From the NCBI GenBank assembly GCA_903901975.1, contig CAIUTB010000146.1, positions 1 to 64,000 on the forward strand: a stretch of 64,000 nt of DNA. The letters are read 5' to 3'. The DNA comes from an uncultured Bacteroidales bacterium. Lineage in GTDB: Bacteria > Bacteroidota > Bacteroidia > Bacteroidales > Paludibacteraceae. Shown here piece by piece: positions 18,543 through 25,999 of this stretch (position 1 is the first letter of the stretch; the number at the start of each line of letters is the position of its first letter). The position numbers and the translations under genes were made by a program. The notes under the pieces are model-generated. The model had not been told where the DNA came from. It did not search any database and saw only the letters and a list, made by a program, of their open reading frames with translations.

Positions 18543-19532
18543 ATGAAATGTTTAGTTACAGGTGCCAGTGGGTTTTTAGGAACAAATTTGGTGCACGAAT
18601 TGGTTAAAGCAGGTTGGGAGGTAAAAGTAATTATCCGAGAAAACTCGAATACTAAATACATCAGCGCATTAGCTATCGAGATTATCACGGGCGATATTAG
18701 CGTTCAATCTGATTTAGATGCTGCCTGCATGGGTTGCGATTATGTGTTTCACGTGGCGGGTGATACTTCATTTTGGAAGAAAAGTTTTGAAAAACAACGA
18801 ATAATTAATGCCGAAGTTCCTTCTATGGTAGCCGAAGCTTGTTTGAAAAACAAGGTAAAACGCCTTATTCACACCAGCACAGTGGATGTTTTTGGCTGTA
18901 ACCCCAATGGTTTAGCAGATGAAAAATGGACAGACTATAATTTTGCAAATACCGGCTATAATTATTCCGACACGAAACGTGAAGGGGAGAAACGGGTATT
19001 GGAATACAATAAAAAAGGGCTCGAAGTAGTGGTGGTTTATCCAGGCAGCATGATAGGTCCTTATGACTTTACACTACAGTATGGACGGTTATTTTTTGAA
19101 CTTCGTGATGCTAAAGTTCCCTGTTGTCCGGCTGGTGGAGCAAGTTTCTGTCACGTAACCGAAGTGGCTAAAGCGGAAATTGCTGCTGCATTGAAAGGTA
19201 TTCCGGGCGAAGGATATATATGTGCAGGCGAAAATATTAGCTACAAGGCTTTATTCGATTTAATTGCCGGAAAGTTCAACAAAAAAGCTCCTGATTTAAT
19301 TTTAGGTCGAGCACTTTTTGTTTTTTATGGTTGGCTGATGCAGTTTATTTCAAGGTTCAGCGGACAAGCTCCGGAAATGGATCCCGGAAATGCCCGCTAT
19401 ATGTCGATTAATGCATGGTATGACAGTTCAAAAGCTATTAAAGATCTTGATTATAAGCTTGTTTCTGTTCCAAAAATGATTGACGATGCCTACGACTGGT
19501 ACAAGGCAAATGGGTTTTTTGAAACAAAATAA
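18543..19532 (+). CDS. NAD-dependent epimerase/dehydratase, dihydroflavonol-reductase-like
   Basis: Extended SDR of 329 aa: MKCLVTGASGFLGTNLV at the N-terminus, LIHTSTVDVFG near residue 115, YNYSDTKREGE (YxxxK) near residue 140, and VVVYPGSMIGPYD near residue 165, a pattern shared with HpnA/dihydroflavonol-4-reductase-like proteins. It is clearly related to the divergent gene at 16599-17576. Substrate unknown. A strong terminator follows. Confidence 0.86.
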   Translation: MKCLVTGASGFLGTNLVHELVKAGWEVKVIIRENSNTKYISALAIEIITGDISVQSDLDAACMGCDYVFHVAGDTSFWKKSFEKQRIINAEVPSMVAEACLKNKVKRLIHTSTVDVFGCNPNGLADEKWTDYNFANTGYNYSDTKREGEKRVLEYNKKGLEVVVVYPGSMIGPYDFTLQYGRLFFELRDAKVPCCPAGGASFCHVTEVAKAEIAAALKGIPGEGYICAGENISYKALFDLIAGKFNKKAPDLILGRALFVFYGWLMQFISRFSGQAPEMDPGNARYMSINAWYDSSKAIKDLDYKLVSVPKMIDDAYDWYKANGFFETK

Positions 19533-19557
19533 CCTAAAAAACTTATTAAACTATATA

Positions 19558-19598
19558 AACCGAAAAGGATTGAATGTCTATTCCTTTTCGGTTTTTTC
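19558..19598 (+). terminator. Rho-independent terminator
   Basis: AACCGAAAAGGA / TCCTTTTCGGTT 12-bp stem followed by TTTTTT, 25 bases after the epimerase stop. Confidence 0.85.
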
Positions 19599-19599
19599 A

Positions 19600-20042
19600 T
19601 TTCTGCTTACCGCTTACTGTTTACTGTTGAATAATAACTTGTTGATAAGTGTTGCTAAACATCTGAAAGAAATATTAAAAATAAATTTGCTGGTTTCAAA
19701 AACACATTCTCTTATCGATTGTTTTAATATCACCAAATAAGTTAGCAGTTTTTTTACATCTATTTTTTAACCGGTTTTTTACTGTTATCAGCATTCGGGT
19801 TGACAAAAACTTTCTAACTTTGCGGTTACTAACAGGATGTTGATAAAGTATGTATTTTTCTGTTGTTCAAGTAAAAGAGTATCTTTTTTTTGTTGAAAGC
19901 TATACCCTAATTTTTAATAAAATAATATACAAATTTTTCTTAATATATTTATCAACCTTATCAACACCCTATTATTATCTTCATAAAGTTTTTTTTAAAA
20001 TTTAAAAGAATAATATTATAATGAATTGTTTGAAAACTTATT
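19600..20042. other. AT-rich gap with repeated TTATCAACA words (possible origin region)
   Basis: No gene. Three exact copies of TTATCAACA in either orientation (19641-19649, 19838-19846, 19958-19966) and a fourth with a last-base change (19949-19957). The word differs at one base from the DnaA box TTATCCACA. The right third (about 19900-20040) is almost pure A/T, as expected of a DNA-unwinding element. It also holds a -7 promoter element. An oriC role is an inference. Confidence 0.4.
19815..19822 (+). promoter_or_regulatory. -7 element, probably for nadA
   Basis: TAACTTTG with TTGAC 10-15 bases upstream (too close for a standard -33). It would give nadA a leader of about 250 bases. Confidence 0.45.
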
Positions 20043-20136
20043 TGCCCTAACCCCCAAAGGGGAAAATTAAAGAAAATGAATAAAGAAAATATACAAAACG
20101 AAACTAACTTCAATTCCCCTTTAGGGGATAGGGGTT
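20043..20136 (+). repeat. CCCC/GGGG inverted-repeat leader element (nadA), containing the start codon
   Basis: Arms 20043-20064 and 20113-20136. The nadA ATG (20076) lies between the arms, so the second arm is translated. The entire element, including the ATG, aligns with the one at the U32 peptidase gene (23777-23870). Confidence 0.85.
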
Positions 20137-21053
20137 TTCTTATATCGGAAATCAACCGACTCAAAATAGAAAAGAACGCTGTGATTATGGCTCACTACTA
20201 TCAGATGGGCGATATTCAGGACATTGCCGATGTGATTGGTGACAGTCTGGCACTGGCTCAGAAAGCTGCCAAAACTGATGCCGACATCATTGTAATTTGT
20301 GGTGTTCATTTTATGGGCGAAACAGCCAAAATTCTTTCTCCAACCAAAAAAGTACTGGTTCCCGATTTGAATGCAGGCTGCTCGCTGGCCGACAGCTGCC
20401 CTGCCGACGCGTTTGAAGCATTTACTAAGGCTCACCCTGACCATACGGTTATTTCTTACGTAAATACCACAGCGGCCGTAAAAGCGCTTACTGACGTGGT
20501 GGTAACTTCGACCAATGCAAAGAAAATTGTAGATAAGTTCCCCAACGATGCAAAATTAATTTTTGGACCGGATAGAAATCTCGGAAATTATATCAACAGC
20601 GTAACCGGACGCTCGATGTTATTATGGGACGGAGCATGCCATGTACACGAGCAATTCTCTGTTGAAAAACTGGTGAAACAAAAAGCTGAACATCCCGATT
20701 CACTTATTTTGGCTCACCCCGAATGTAAACGTCCATTACTGCTGATGGCCGATTTTATTGGAAGTACGCAGGCTTTGCTCAATTATGCCACCGAATCAGC
20801 TGCCACTTCATTTTTAGTAGCCACCGAAAGCGGAATTTTACACGAAATGCAGAAACATAACCCGCAAAAAGAGTTTATTCCCGTACCGCCCAATGACAGT
20901 ACCTGTGCCTGCAACGAATGTAATTTTATGCGCCTGAATACCCTCGAAAAGCTCTATAACTGCCTCTTAACGGAAACTCCCGAAATACAGGTGGATGAAG
21001 AAATACGCGAAAAAGCAGTAAAACCTATTTTGAAGATGTTAGAAATGAGTTAG
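20076..21053 (+). CDS. nadA: Quinolinate synthase A
   Basis: [4Fe-4S] enzyme that condenses iminoaspartate with dihydroxyacetone phosphate to quinolinate for NAD synthesis. The three cluster ligands are visible in [12 protein letters not shown] (~residue 108), AHPECKRP (~218) and [11 protein letters not shown] (~283); [20 protein letters not shown] is the substrate-binding start. The first ~20 residues ([11 protein letters not shown], then NSPLGDRGF) are encoded by the inverted-repeat element and have no counterpart in the family. No other usable start lies between the element and ISEINRLK, so the extension is probably real. nadB and nadC are not in this window. Confidence 0.95.
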   Translation: MNKENIQNETNFNSPLGDRGFLISEINRLKIEKNAVIMAHYYQMGDIQDIADVIGDSLALAQKAAKTDADIIVICGVHFMGETAKILSPTKKVLVPDLNAGCSLADSCPADAFEAFTKAHPDHTVISYVNTTAAVKALTDVVVTSTNAKKIVDKFPNDAKLIFGPDRNLGNYINSVTGRSMLLWDGACHVHEQFSVEKLVKQKAEHPDSLILAHPECKRPLLLMADFIGSTQALLNYATESAATSFLVATESGILHEMQKHNPQKEFIPVPPNDSTCACNECNFMRLNTLEKLYNCLLTETPEIQVDEEIREKAVKPILKMLEMS

Positions 21054-21064
21054 GTTAATTAATT

Positions 21065-21354
21065 TAAATTTAAATGATTATCCGCAATTAACACATTGGT
21101 TAACTAATTTTCTCCATTTCAATTTTTTATTGATGTGATATTTAGGGGCGTAGCCCTGAAATCTTCGTAGCAGAATAATTGATACAAGTAAAGGGGCTTA
21201 AGCCCTGACATCTTAAACATTAGATTTCAGGGCTACGCCCCTCAATTTCTATTTTATATTTTTTTCTACGAAGATTTCAGGGCTACGCCCTTCTTTTTCA
21301 AATTTAAACATTTAATACTACTCTGTATATTTTGCGGATAATCATTTAAATTTA
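21065..21354. repeat. MITE-like element with three nested inverted repeats
   Basis: Outer 23-bp perfect inverted repeats (21065-21087 and 21332-21354, core TTGCGGATAATCATTTAAA). Inside lies a second pair of about 25 bp (21145-21170 and 21266-21291, core CTACGAAGATTTCAGGGC), and inside that a third imperfect pair around 21190-21243 (AGGGGCTTAAGCCCTGA / TTTCAGGGCTACGCCCCT). No ORF inside. It separates nadA from its likely terminator. Confidence 0.85.
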
Positions 21355-21358
21355 TATA

Positions 21359-21397
21359 GGGTTCAATTGATAAAATAAATCATATTGAACCTTTTTT
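21359..21397 (+). terminator. Terminator hairpin
   Basis: GGTTCAAT / ATTGAACC stem followed by TTTTTT. Probably the original nadA terminator, now displaced by the inserted element. Confidence 0.65.
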
Positions 21398-21412
21398 ATT
21401 TAAAAATGTAAT

Positions 21413-21420
21413 TATATTTG
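21413..21420 (+). promoter_or_regulatory. -7 element
   Basis: TATATTTG, 24 bases before the ATG at 21444. Confidence 0.6.
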
Positions 21421-21443
21421 CAGTAAAATTTCAATAAAAGCTT

Positions 21444-22052
21444 ATGAAAAAAAATAAATTTGGATTGATTATATTGGGAATATTTTGTACACTTTCAGGT
21501 TATGCTCAAGAAGAGTTTTTTGGAAACAAAAATGGTTTAACTCTTTCAGGTTCATTTAATTTAGATAATAGTGTACAAACTGAAATAAAAACAGGAGGAT
21601 TGAGTTTGTATTTAAAAAATGGTATAATTTTTTCGGGTTCTTACTCAAAAATGTATAATACTGATTATTCTCAAGTAAGTTTGAATTATCTTTTTAATAA
21701 TTCAAAACATACAGAAGGTATGAAAAGTATTTTAGGATTATCATTCGGAAGTATATATGATAGATATAATATTAATAAAAATAATTTTGTAGGTGTTAAT
21801 ATGGGTTTAATTAAAGTTTTTTTTTATAAATCAAACTTTCCATTTTCAATAGGAGGTAGTGCCTCTTTTGCATCTTATTTATATAATATGCATTATAAAA
21901 GTTCTAACCTTGGTTTGACAATTGGATATACACAATCTTTTTTTGCCAAAGGTTGGGTGTATCCGGTACTTGGTGTTTCAAAAAGTTTTATTATTGGACA
22001 AGATTCTTCTGATTGGTTTGTACATGCGGGTTTAAATATAAGATTATCATAA
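21444..22052 (+). CDS. Exported hypothetical protein, probable barrel
   Basis: A 202-aa protein with a signal peptide (MKKNKFGLIILGIFCTLSGYAQ) and a mature part of short Gly/Ser/Asn/Tyr-rich strands (GLSLYLKNGIIFSGSYSKMY, FPFSIGGSASFASYLYNMHY), ending in an amphipathic strand with C-terminal Ser (FVHAGLNIRLS). This suggests a small outer-membrane barrel. No family recognised. Its base composition looks more AT-rich than nadA next to it. It is followed after 44 bases by the DUF2141 gene. Confidence 0.75.
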   Translation: MKKNKFGLIILGIFCTLSGYAQEEFFGNKNGLTLSGSFNLDNSVQTEIKTGGLSLYLKNGIIFSGSYSKMYNTDYSQVSLNYLFNNSKHTEGMKSILGLSFGSIYDRYNINKNNFVGVNMGLIKVFFYKSNFPFSIGGSASFASYLYNMHYKSSNLGLTIGYTQSFFAKGWVYPVLGVSKSFIIGQDSSDWFVHAGLNIRLS

Positions 22053-22096
22053 GCAAAATTATTTACATTGGAATTGAATTATAAATAACTACAAAT

Positions 22097-22507
22097 ATGA
22101 AAAAACTAACTTTTATCTTTTTTTTATTTATGCTGCCTTTCAGCATTTTTGCTCAGTTTACACTGACAGTAGAAATCACTGGTTTGCGAAACAATAATGG
22201 CAACTTACTTTACGAACTCTTTGACCCAAACCAAAAAAGTTTAAAAGTTGGTACTGAACTTATTGTGAATAATAAATGTGTGATTGTAATGGATAATATA
22301 AAACCCGGAAAATATGGTTTTAATTATATTCATGATGAGAATAAAAATAAAAAGTTGGATACCAAAATGCTGATTATCCCCAAAGAAGGCTATGGTTATT
22401 CCAATAATCCGGTAGCAAATTTTGGACCACCGGCATTTAAAAAGTGGATTTTTGAAGTGAAGGAAAATACGAAGTTAAGTTGTAAGGTTACCTATCTGAA
22501 TTATTAG
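22097..22507 (+). CDS. DUF2141 exported protein
   Basis: A 136-aa protein with signal peptide (FFLFMLPFSIFAQ) and the DUF2141 pattern: LTVEITGLRNNNGNLLYELFD at the mature start, then PGKYGFNYIHDENKNKKLD with the conserved HDxNxNxxLD, which looks like a Ca-binding-type loop, and GYGYSNNPVANFGPPAF. The fold is probably an Ig-like beta sandwich; the role is unknown. Probably co-transcribed with the upstream barrel gene. Converges on the U32 gene with a 9-base gap. Confidence 0.88.
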   Translation: MKKLTFIFFLFMLPFSIFAQFTLTVEITGLRNNNGNLLYELFDPNQKSLKVGTELIVNNKCVIVMDNIKPGKYGFNYIHDENKNKKLDTKMLIIPKEGYGYSNNPVANFGPPAFKKWIFEVKENTKLSCKVTYLNY

Positions 22508-22516
22508 CGAAGCAAT

Positions 22517-23836
22517 TTACTCCGCTTTTTCTTTAGCATGTTCCGTGGGTTCTATTTTAAACAACTTATCGTTTCGTCGTATCAACTCGTTGGTTTTCAA
22601 TGAGAAATACATTCCTTTTTCCACTCTATCCACCGGTTCCAACTTTACACGAATTTCATTTACGGTGTCTTCATACGCGCCTGTTGTTTCGCCGGTTATC
22701 AGAATTTCATCTCCCACCGAAAGGTATTGCGCTTCGAGTAGAAATTCTGCAACTCCCAGCTTTTGAAAGAAGTTTGTACATTTGCCCACATAAATCTTTT
22801 TGTGCGTGGCTTCCGAACCATAGTTTTTACTCCATTCACCAAGGCGTTGTCCAAGGTAATAGCCGTTCCAGAATCCACGATTAAAGACCTTGCTAAGTCG
22901 TTCATCCCATTCAGCCACTTTCGTGTCGGAAAACGTCCCGTTTAGCACTGATTCAATGGCTTCGTTATAACAACCAACTACCGCTTTTACGTATTCCGCT
23001 CCACGCGCTCGACCTTCAATTTTGAAAACACGCACACCGGCTTTCAGCATTTCGTCAACAAACCCGATTGTTTTCAGGTCTTTAGGCGACATAATGTATT
23101 CGTTTTCAATATCCAGTTCAATATCCGAATCCTTGTCCTTGACGGAATATCCACGGCGACAAATTTGATTGCAGGCACCCCGGTTGGCGGATACATTTTT
23201 CTCGTGCAGACTCAGGTAGCATTTACCCGAAACCGCCATACACAAGGCACCGTGGCAGAACATTTCAATACGAATCAACTCACCGCTTTTTCCACGGATA
23301 TTGTCGGTAATGATAGCCTGATAAATTTCAGCCACCTGCTCCATATTCAACTCACGAGCCAGTACCACTACATCGGCAAATTGAGCATAAAACTTCAACG
23401 ATTCCACATTGGAGATATTCAATTGGGTGGAAAGATGCACCTCCACTCCTATCGTGTTGGCATACATCAGCGCAGCCACATCAGCACATATCACTGCCGA
23501 AACCTGTGATTCTTTGGCTACATCAATGATTTCGCGCATCAAAGTTAGGTCACCGTCATACAAAATGGTATTGACGGTCAGGTAGCTTTTTAGCTTATTT
23601 TCGGTGCAAATGCGAACAATTTCGCGCAGGTCATCGGTCGTAAAGTTACTGCTCGACTTGCTGCGCATATTCAGTTTTTCAATACCAAAATATACTGAAT
23701 CAGCACCTGCTTTTATTGCAGCCGAAAGGCTTTCCCACGAACCCGCCGGGGCCATGATTTCAATTTCTTCACGAACAACCCCTAACCCCTGAAGGGGAAC
23801 TAAGTTAGTTTTGTTATGTATATTTTCTTTGTTCAT
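22517..23836 (-). CDS. U32-family peptidase / tRNA-hydroxylation-type protein
   Basis: A 439-aa U32-family protein. Typical features are IMAPAGSWESLSAAIKAGAD at residues ~27-46, EVHLSTQLNISN near residue 130, MFCHGALCMAVSGKCYLS near residue 195, NRGACNQICRRGY near residue 220 (the Cys set that may bind an Fe-S cluster), and IEGRARGAEYV near residue 275. E. coli relatives (TrhP/RlhA, UbiU) act in prephenate-dependent RNA hydroxylation or ubiquinone synthesis, so RNA modification is plausible. The first ~22 residues (MNKENIHNKTNLVPLQGLGV) come from an inverted-repeat element and parallel those of NadA. Confidence 0.9.
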   Translation of the reverse strand: MNKENIHNKTNLVPLQGLGVVREEIEIMAPAGSWESLSAAIKAGADSVYFGIEKLNMRSKSSSNFTTDDLREIVRICTENKLKSYLTVNTILYDGDLTLMREIIDVAKESQVSAVICADVAALMYANTIGVEVHLSTQLNISNVESLKFYAQFADVVVLARELNMEQVAEIYQAIITDNIRGKSGELIRIEMFCHGALCMAVSGKCYLSLHEKNVSANRGACNQICRRGYSVKDKDSDIELDIENEYIMSPKDLKTIGFVDEMLKAGVRVFKIEGRARGAEYVKAVVGCYNEAIESVLNGTFSDTKVAEWDERLSKVFNRGFWNGYYLGQRLGEWSKNYGSEATHKKIYVGKCTNFFQKLGVAEFLLEAQYLSVGDEILITGETTGAYEDTVNEIRVKLEPVDRVEKGMYFSLKTNELIRRNDKLFKIEPTEHAKEKAE

Positions 23837-23870
23837 TTTCTTTATTTTTCCCCTTTAGGGGTTAGGGGTT
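23777..23870 (-). repeat. CCCC/GGGG inverted-repeat leader element (U32 gene), containing the start codon
   Basis: Arms 23777-23800 and 23849-23870. The start codon (23836) lies between them. The second arm also encodes the last residues (PLTPKGEK) of the upstream gene at 23842. Confidence 0.85.
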
Positions 23871-24711
23871 CTATTTCAAAACTAACTCCAACTCTGATTT
23901 GATGATACGGAAAATCTGTTATCCCGTACTGATATTGAGCAAAATAATCAATATTTTTATTCATTAAAGTGAATCTGGCAGCATAAACCATCGGTGTATC
24001 ACCATAATCGCTTGAATAATACCGATTGGAATGCATCCAACCTGCATAACCCGAAAGTGTATTCTCCAATTTCCAGCTGCTGTTTCCAATTATCAGTTTT
24101 CCGCCATACATAGTGGCATCATCCTGCGTGCTATTGGTAGTTTCCCAACACATAAATCCTACATTTCCAACCAATCGTATTTCGTTAATAAAATTACTCT
24201 TTGTATAAAACGATTTACCAATCTCCGCATCGAAATAATAACCCGGTGTATCAAAATAACGTCTTGTGGTCACTGTTTTAGCCGAAGCAGATTTCAACGT
24301 ACTGTTGAGTATAATTGTGGGAAGCGAATTTTGCTCTTTCAATAGTCTAATTCGGGTTTGGACATAAACATCACCACCTTCAAAACCAGAAGATTTAGAA
24401 GCACCACGCATCTGCATTACATTGCCGGAAGTATTAAAATTTTCCAGTACTGTAGACCATATTTTTAATGAAACCCGCTCGGGCAGGAGTGGAATCTCTA
24501 CTTTTACATAAGCGTTTGAGGTTTGGTCGCCATATCCAAAGTAATAATCACCCATCAAACTTATAGTAGTTTTAGCAGGAATGCGTGCATCTGTAAATTC
24601 AGGAACAGGATTGGCATTTGGACCAAACCAGGCCGTGGAGTATTTAATGCTTTGAGCATAAATACTTTGCAAACCAATACAAATGCAAATAATAAGAATT
24701 CCTTTTCTCAT
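23842..24711 (-). CDS. Exported protein, probable outer-membrane barrel
   Basis: About 289 aa from MRKGILIICICIGLQSIYAQ, a clear signal peptide. The ORF-track start seven codons earlier would sit on top of the predicted transcription start of the -7 element at 24736, so I use the later Met. The mature protein begins SIKYSTAWFGPNANPVPEFT and has alternating strands through to the end (IDYFAQYQYGITDFPYHQIR). It resembles conserved Bacteroidetes outer-membrane proteins of unknown role. The last residues derive from a repeat arm. Overlapping transcription with the U32 gene, 5 bases downstream, is likely. Confidence 0.78.
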   Translation of the reverse strand: MRKGILIICICIGLQSIYAQSIKYSTAWFGPNANPVPEFTDARIPAKTTISLMGDYYFGYGDQTSNAYVKVEIPLLPERVSLKIWSTVLENFNTSGNVMQMRGASKSSGFEGGDVYVQTRIRLLKEQNSLPTIILNSTLKSASAKTVTTRRYFDTPGYYFDAEIGKSFYTKSNFINEIRLVGNVGFMCWETTNSTQDDATMYGGKLIIGNSSWKLENTLSGYAGWMHSNRYYSSDYGDTPMVYAARFTLMNKNIDYFAQYQYGITDFPYHQIRVGVSFEIEPLTPKGEK

Positions 24712-24735
24712 TCCGGATTTACTAAAATTCAACTA

Positions 24736-24743
24736 CAAAGATA
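24736..24743 (-). promoter_or_regulatory. -7 element for the 23842-24711 gene
   Basis: Minus-strand TATCTTTG, 24 bases before the chosen start. Confidence 0.55.
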
Positions 24744-24782
24744 GATAATACAATTCAAAATATAGAACTCTGAAAAATTTCC

Positions 24783-24790
24783 TACCTTTG
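24783..24790 (+). promoter_or_regulatory. -7 element for dusB
   Basis: TACCTTTG, 21 bases before the ATG at 24812; it overlaps the ORF-track TTG start at 24788. Confidence 0.6.
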
Positions 24791-24811
24791 CACTCCGATT
24801 TTACCAGCTTA

Positions 24812-25882
24812 ATGAAGATAGCACACATAGATTTCTCCGATAAACCGTTGTTTTTAGCACCTATGGAGGATGTTACCGATCCTGCATTCCGCTTGCTTTG
24901 TAAGCGTTTTGGGGTTGATATGGTGTATACTGAATTTGTTTCGTCAGAAGCATTAATACGAAGCGTTAACCGTACTCAACAAAAACTGACTATATACGAG
25001 GAAGAACGTCCTGTAGTGATTCAGATTTATGGTCATGACCCGCAGTCAATGGCTGAAGCAGCACGCATTGCAGCTGAAGCAAATCCGGATATTATCGATA
25101 TTAATTTTGGTTGTCCGGTTAAGAAAGTGGCTGGTAAAGGGGCCGGAGCTGGGCTGTTACGTGATATCCCACGCATGCTCGAAATTACTTCGGAAGTGGT
25201 GAAGGCTGTCAATATTCCGGTTACTGCTAAAACCCGACTTGGTTGGGATGATGACAGTAAAATTATTGTTGTTTTAGCCGAACAGTTGCAGGATTGTGGC
25301 ATTGCAGCTTTGGCCATTCATGGTCGTACCCGCGCTCAAATGTACAAAGGCGATGCCGATTGGACTTTGATTGGCGAAGTAAAGAATAACCAGCGTATGC
25401 ATATCCCCATCATTGGAAATGGCGATGTGACTACTCCTGAACGCGCTTTGGAATGTTTCGACCGTTATGGCGTTGATGCTGTTATGGTTGGTCGGGCAGC
25501 TATTGGTCGCCCCTGGATTTTCGGTGAGATGAAACAGTTTTTTGCTACCGGCAATTCAGCTCCAATTCTATCTTTCGAAGAACAAAAAGCTATTTTGAAA
25601 CAACATATTATCGCTTCAGTTAAGTGGCTTGATATTGATGAATCAAATCCATCAAATACCGACCCTTTCACTTTGAGCGAAGGGGTCGAAAGTAATTTAT
25701 ATCATAAGCGTCTCAAAGGTATTATCCACAGCCGCCGTCACCTCGCTGCTACTCCCGTTTTCAAATCTATTCCAAATTTTAAAGATACCCGTATTGCCAT
25801 GCTTCGGGCTGAAAATCTCTGCGATTTGTTTCAAATTATCGATTCTGTGAACAAACCTGCAGGTACACCATGCAATATTTGA
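24812..25882 (+). CDS. dusB: tRNA-dihydrouridine synthase
   Basis: FMN-dependent enzyme that reduces uridines in tRNA D-loops. The start MKIAHIDFSDKPLFLAPMEDVTD gives 356 aa and puts the conserved substrate loop APMxxVTD at residue ~17. DINFGCPVKKVAGKGAGAGLL near residue 100 carries the catalytic Cys; TAKTRLGWDD and ALAIHGRTRAQMYKGDADW bind FMN; GNGDVTTPERA and GVDAVMVGRAAIGRPWIF complete the barrel. Placing it in DusB is based on overall similarity and is less certain than the family. Confidence 0.93.
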   Translation: MKIAHIDFSDKPLFLAPMEDVTDPAFRLLCKRFGVDMVYTEFVSSEALIRSVNRTQQKLTIYEEERPVVIQIYGHDPQSMAEAARIAAEANPDIIDINFGCPVKKVAGKGAGAGLLRDIPRMLEITSEVVKAVNIPVTAKTRLGWDDDSKIIVVLAEQLQDCGIAALAIHGRTRAQMYKGDADWTLIGEVKNNQRMHIPIIGNGDVTTPERALECFDRYGVDAVMVGRAAIGRPWIFGEMKQFFATGNSAPILSFEEQKAILKQHIIASVKWLDIDESNPSNTDPFTLSEGVESNLYHKRLKGIIHSRRHLAATPVFKSIPNFKDTRIAMLRAENLCDLFQIIDSVNKPAGTPCNI

Positions 25883-25945
25883 GCAAAATTCAGTTATTTT
25901 CAATAATTAATCTGAATTTTTGGTATTTAGAAGTAATAAATATTC

Positions 25946-25953
25946 TATTTTTG
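25946..25953 (+). promoter_or_regulatory. -7 element for the M13 peptidase gene
   Basis: TATTTTTG, 46 bases before the ATG at 26000. Confidence 0.5.
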
Positions 25954-25999
25954 AGTCTTTATTTAATTGAAGTTTATACCAACCCAAAATTATTCATGT

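Noticed and set aside
19480-19740. 86-aa plus-strand ORF after the epimerase
   Set aside because: It overlaps the epimerase end and runs through a strong terminator; its sequence looks like random intergenic translation.
21145-21291. CRISPR array
   Set aside because: The repeats are inverted and unequally spaced, not direct repeats with uniform spacers.
25722-25730. Perfect DnaA box TTATCCACA
   Set aside because: A single copy inside dusB with no cluster or AT-rich stretch around it; probably chance.
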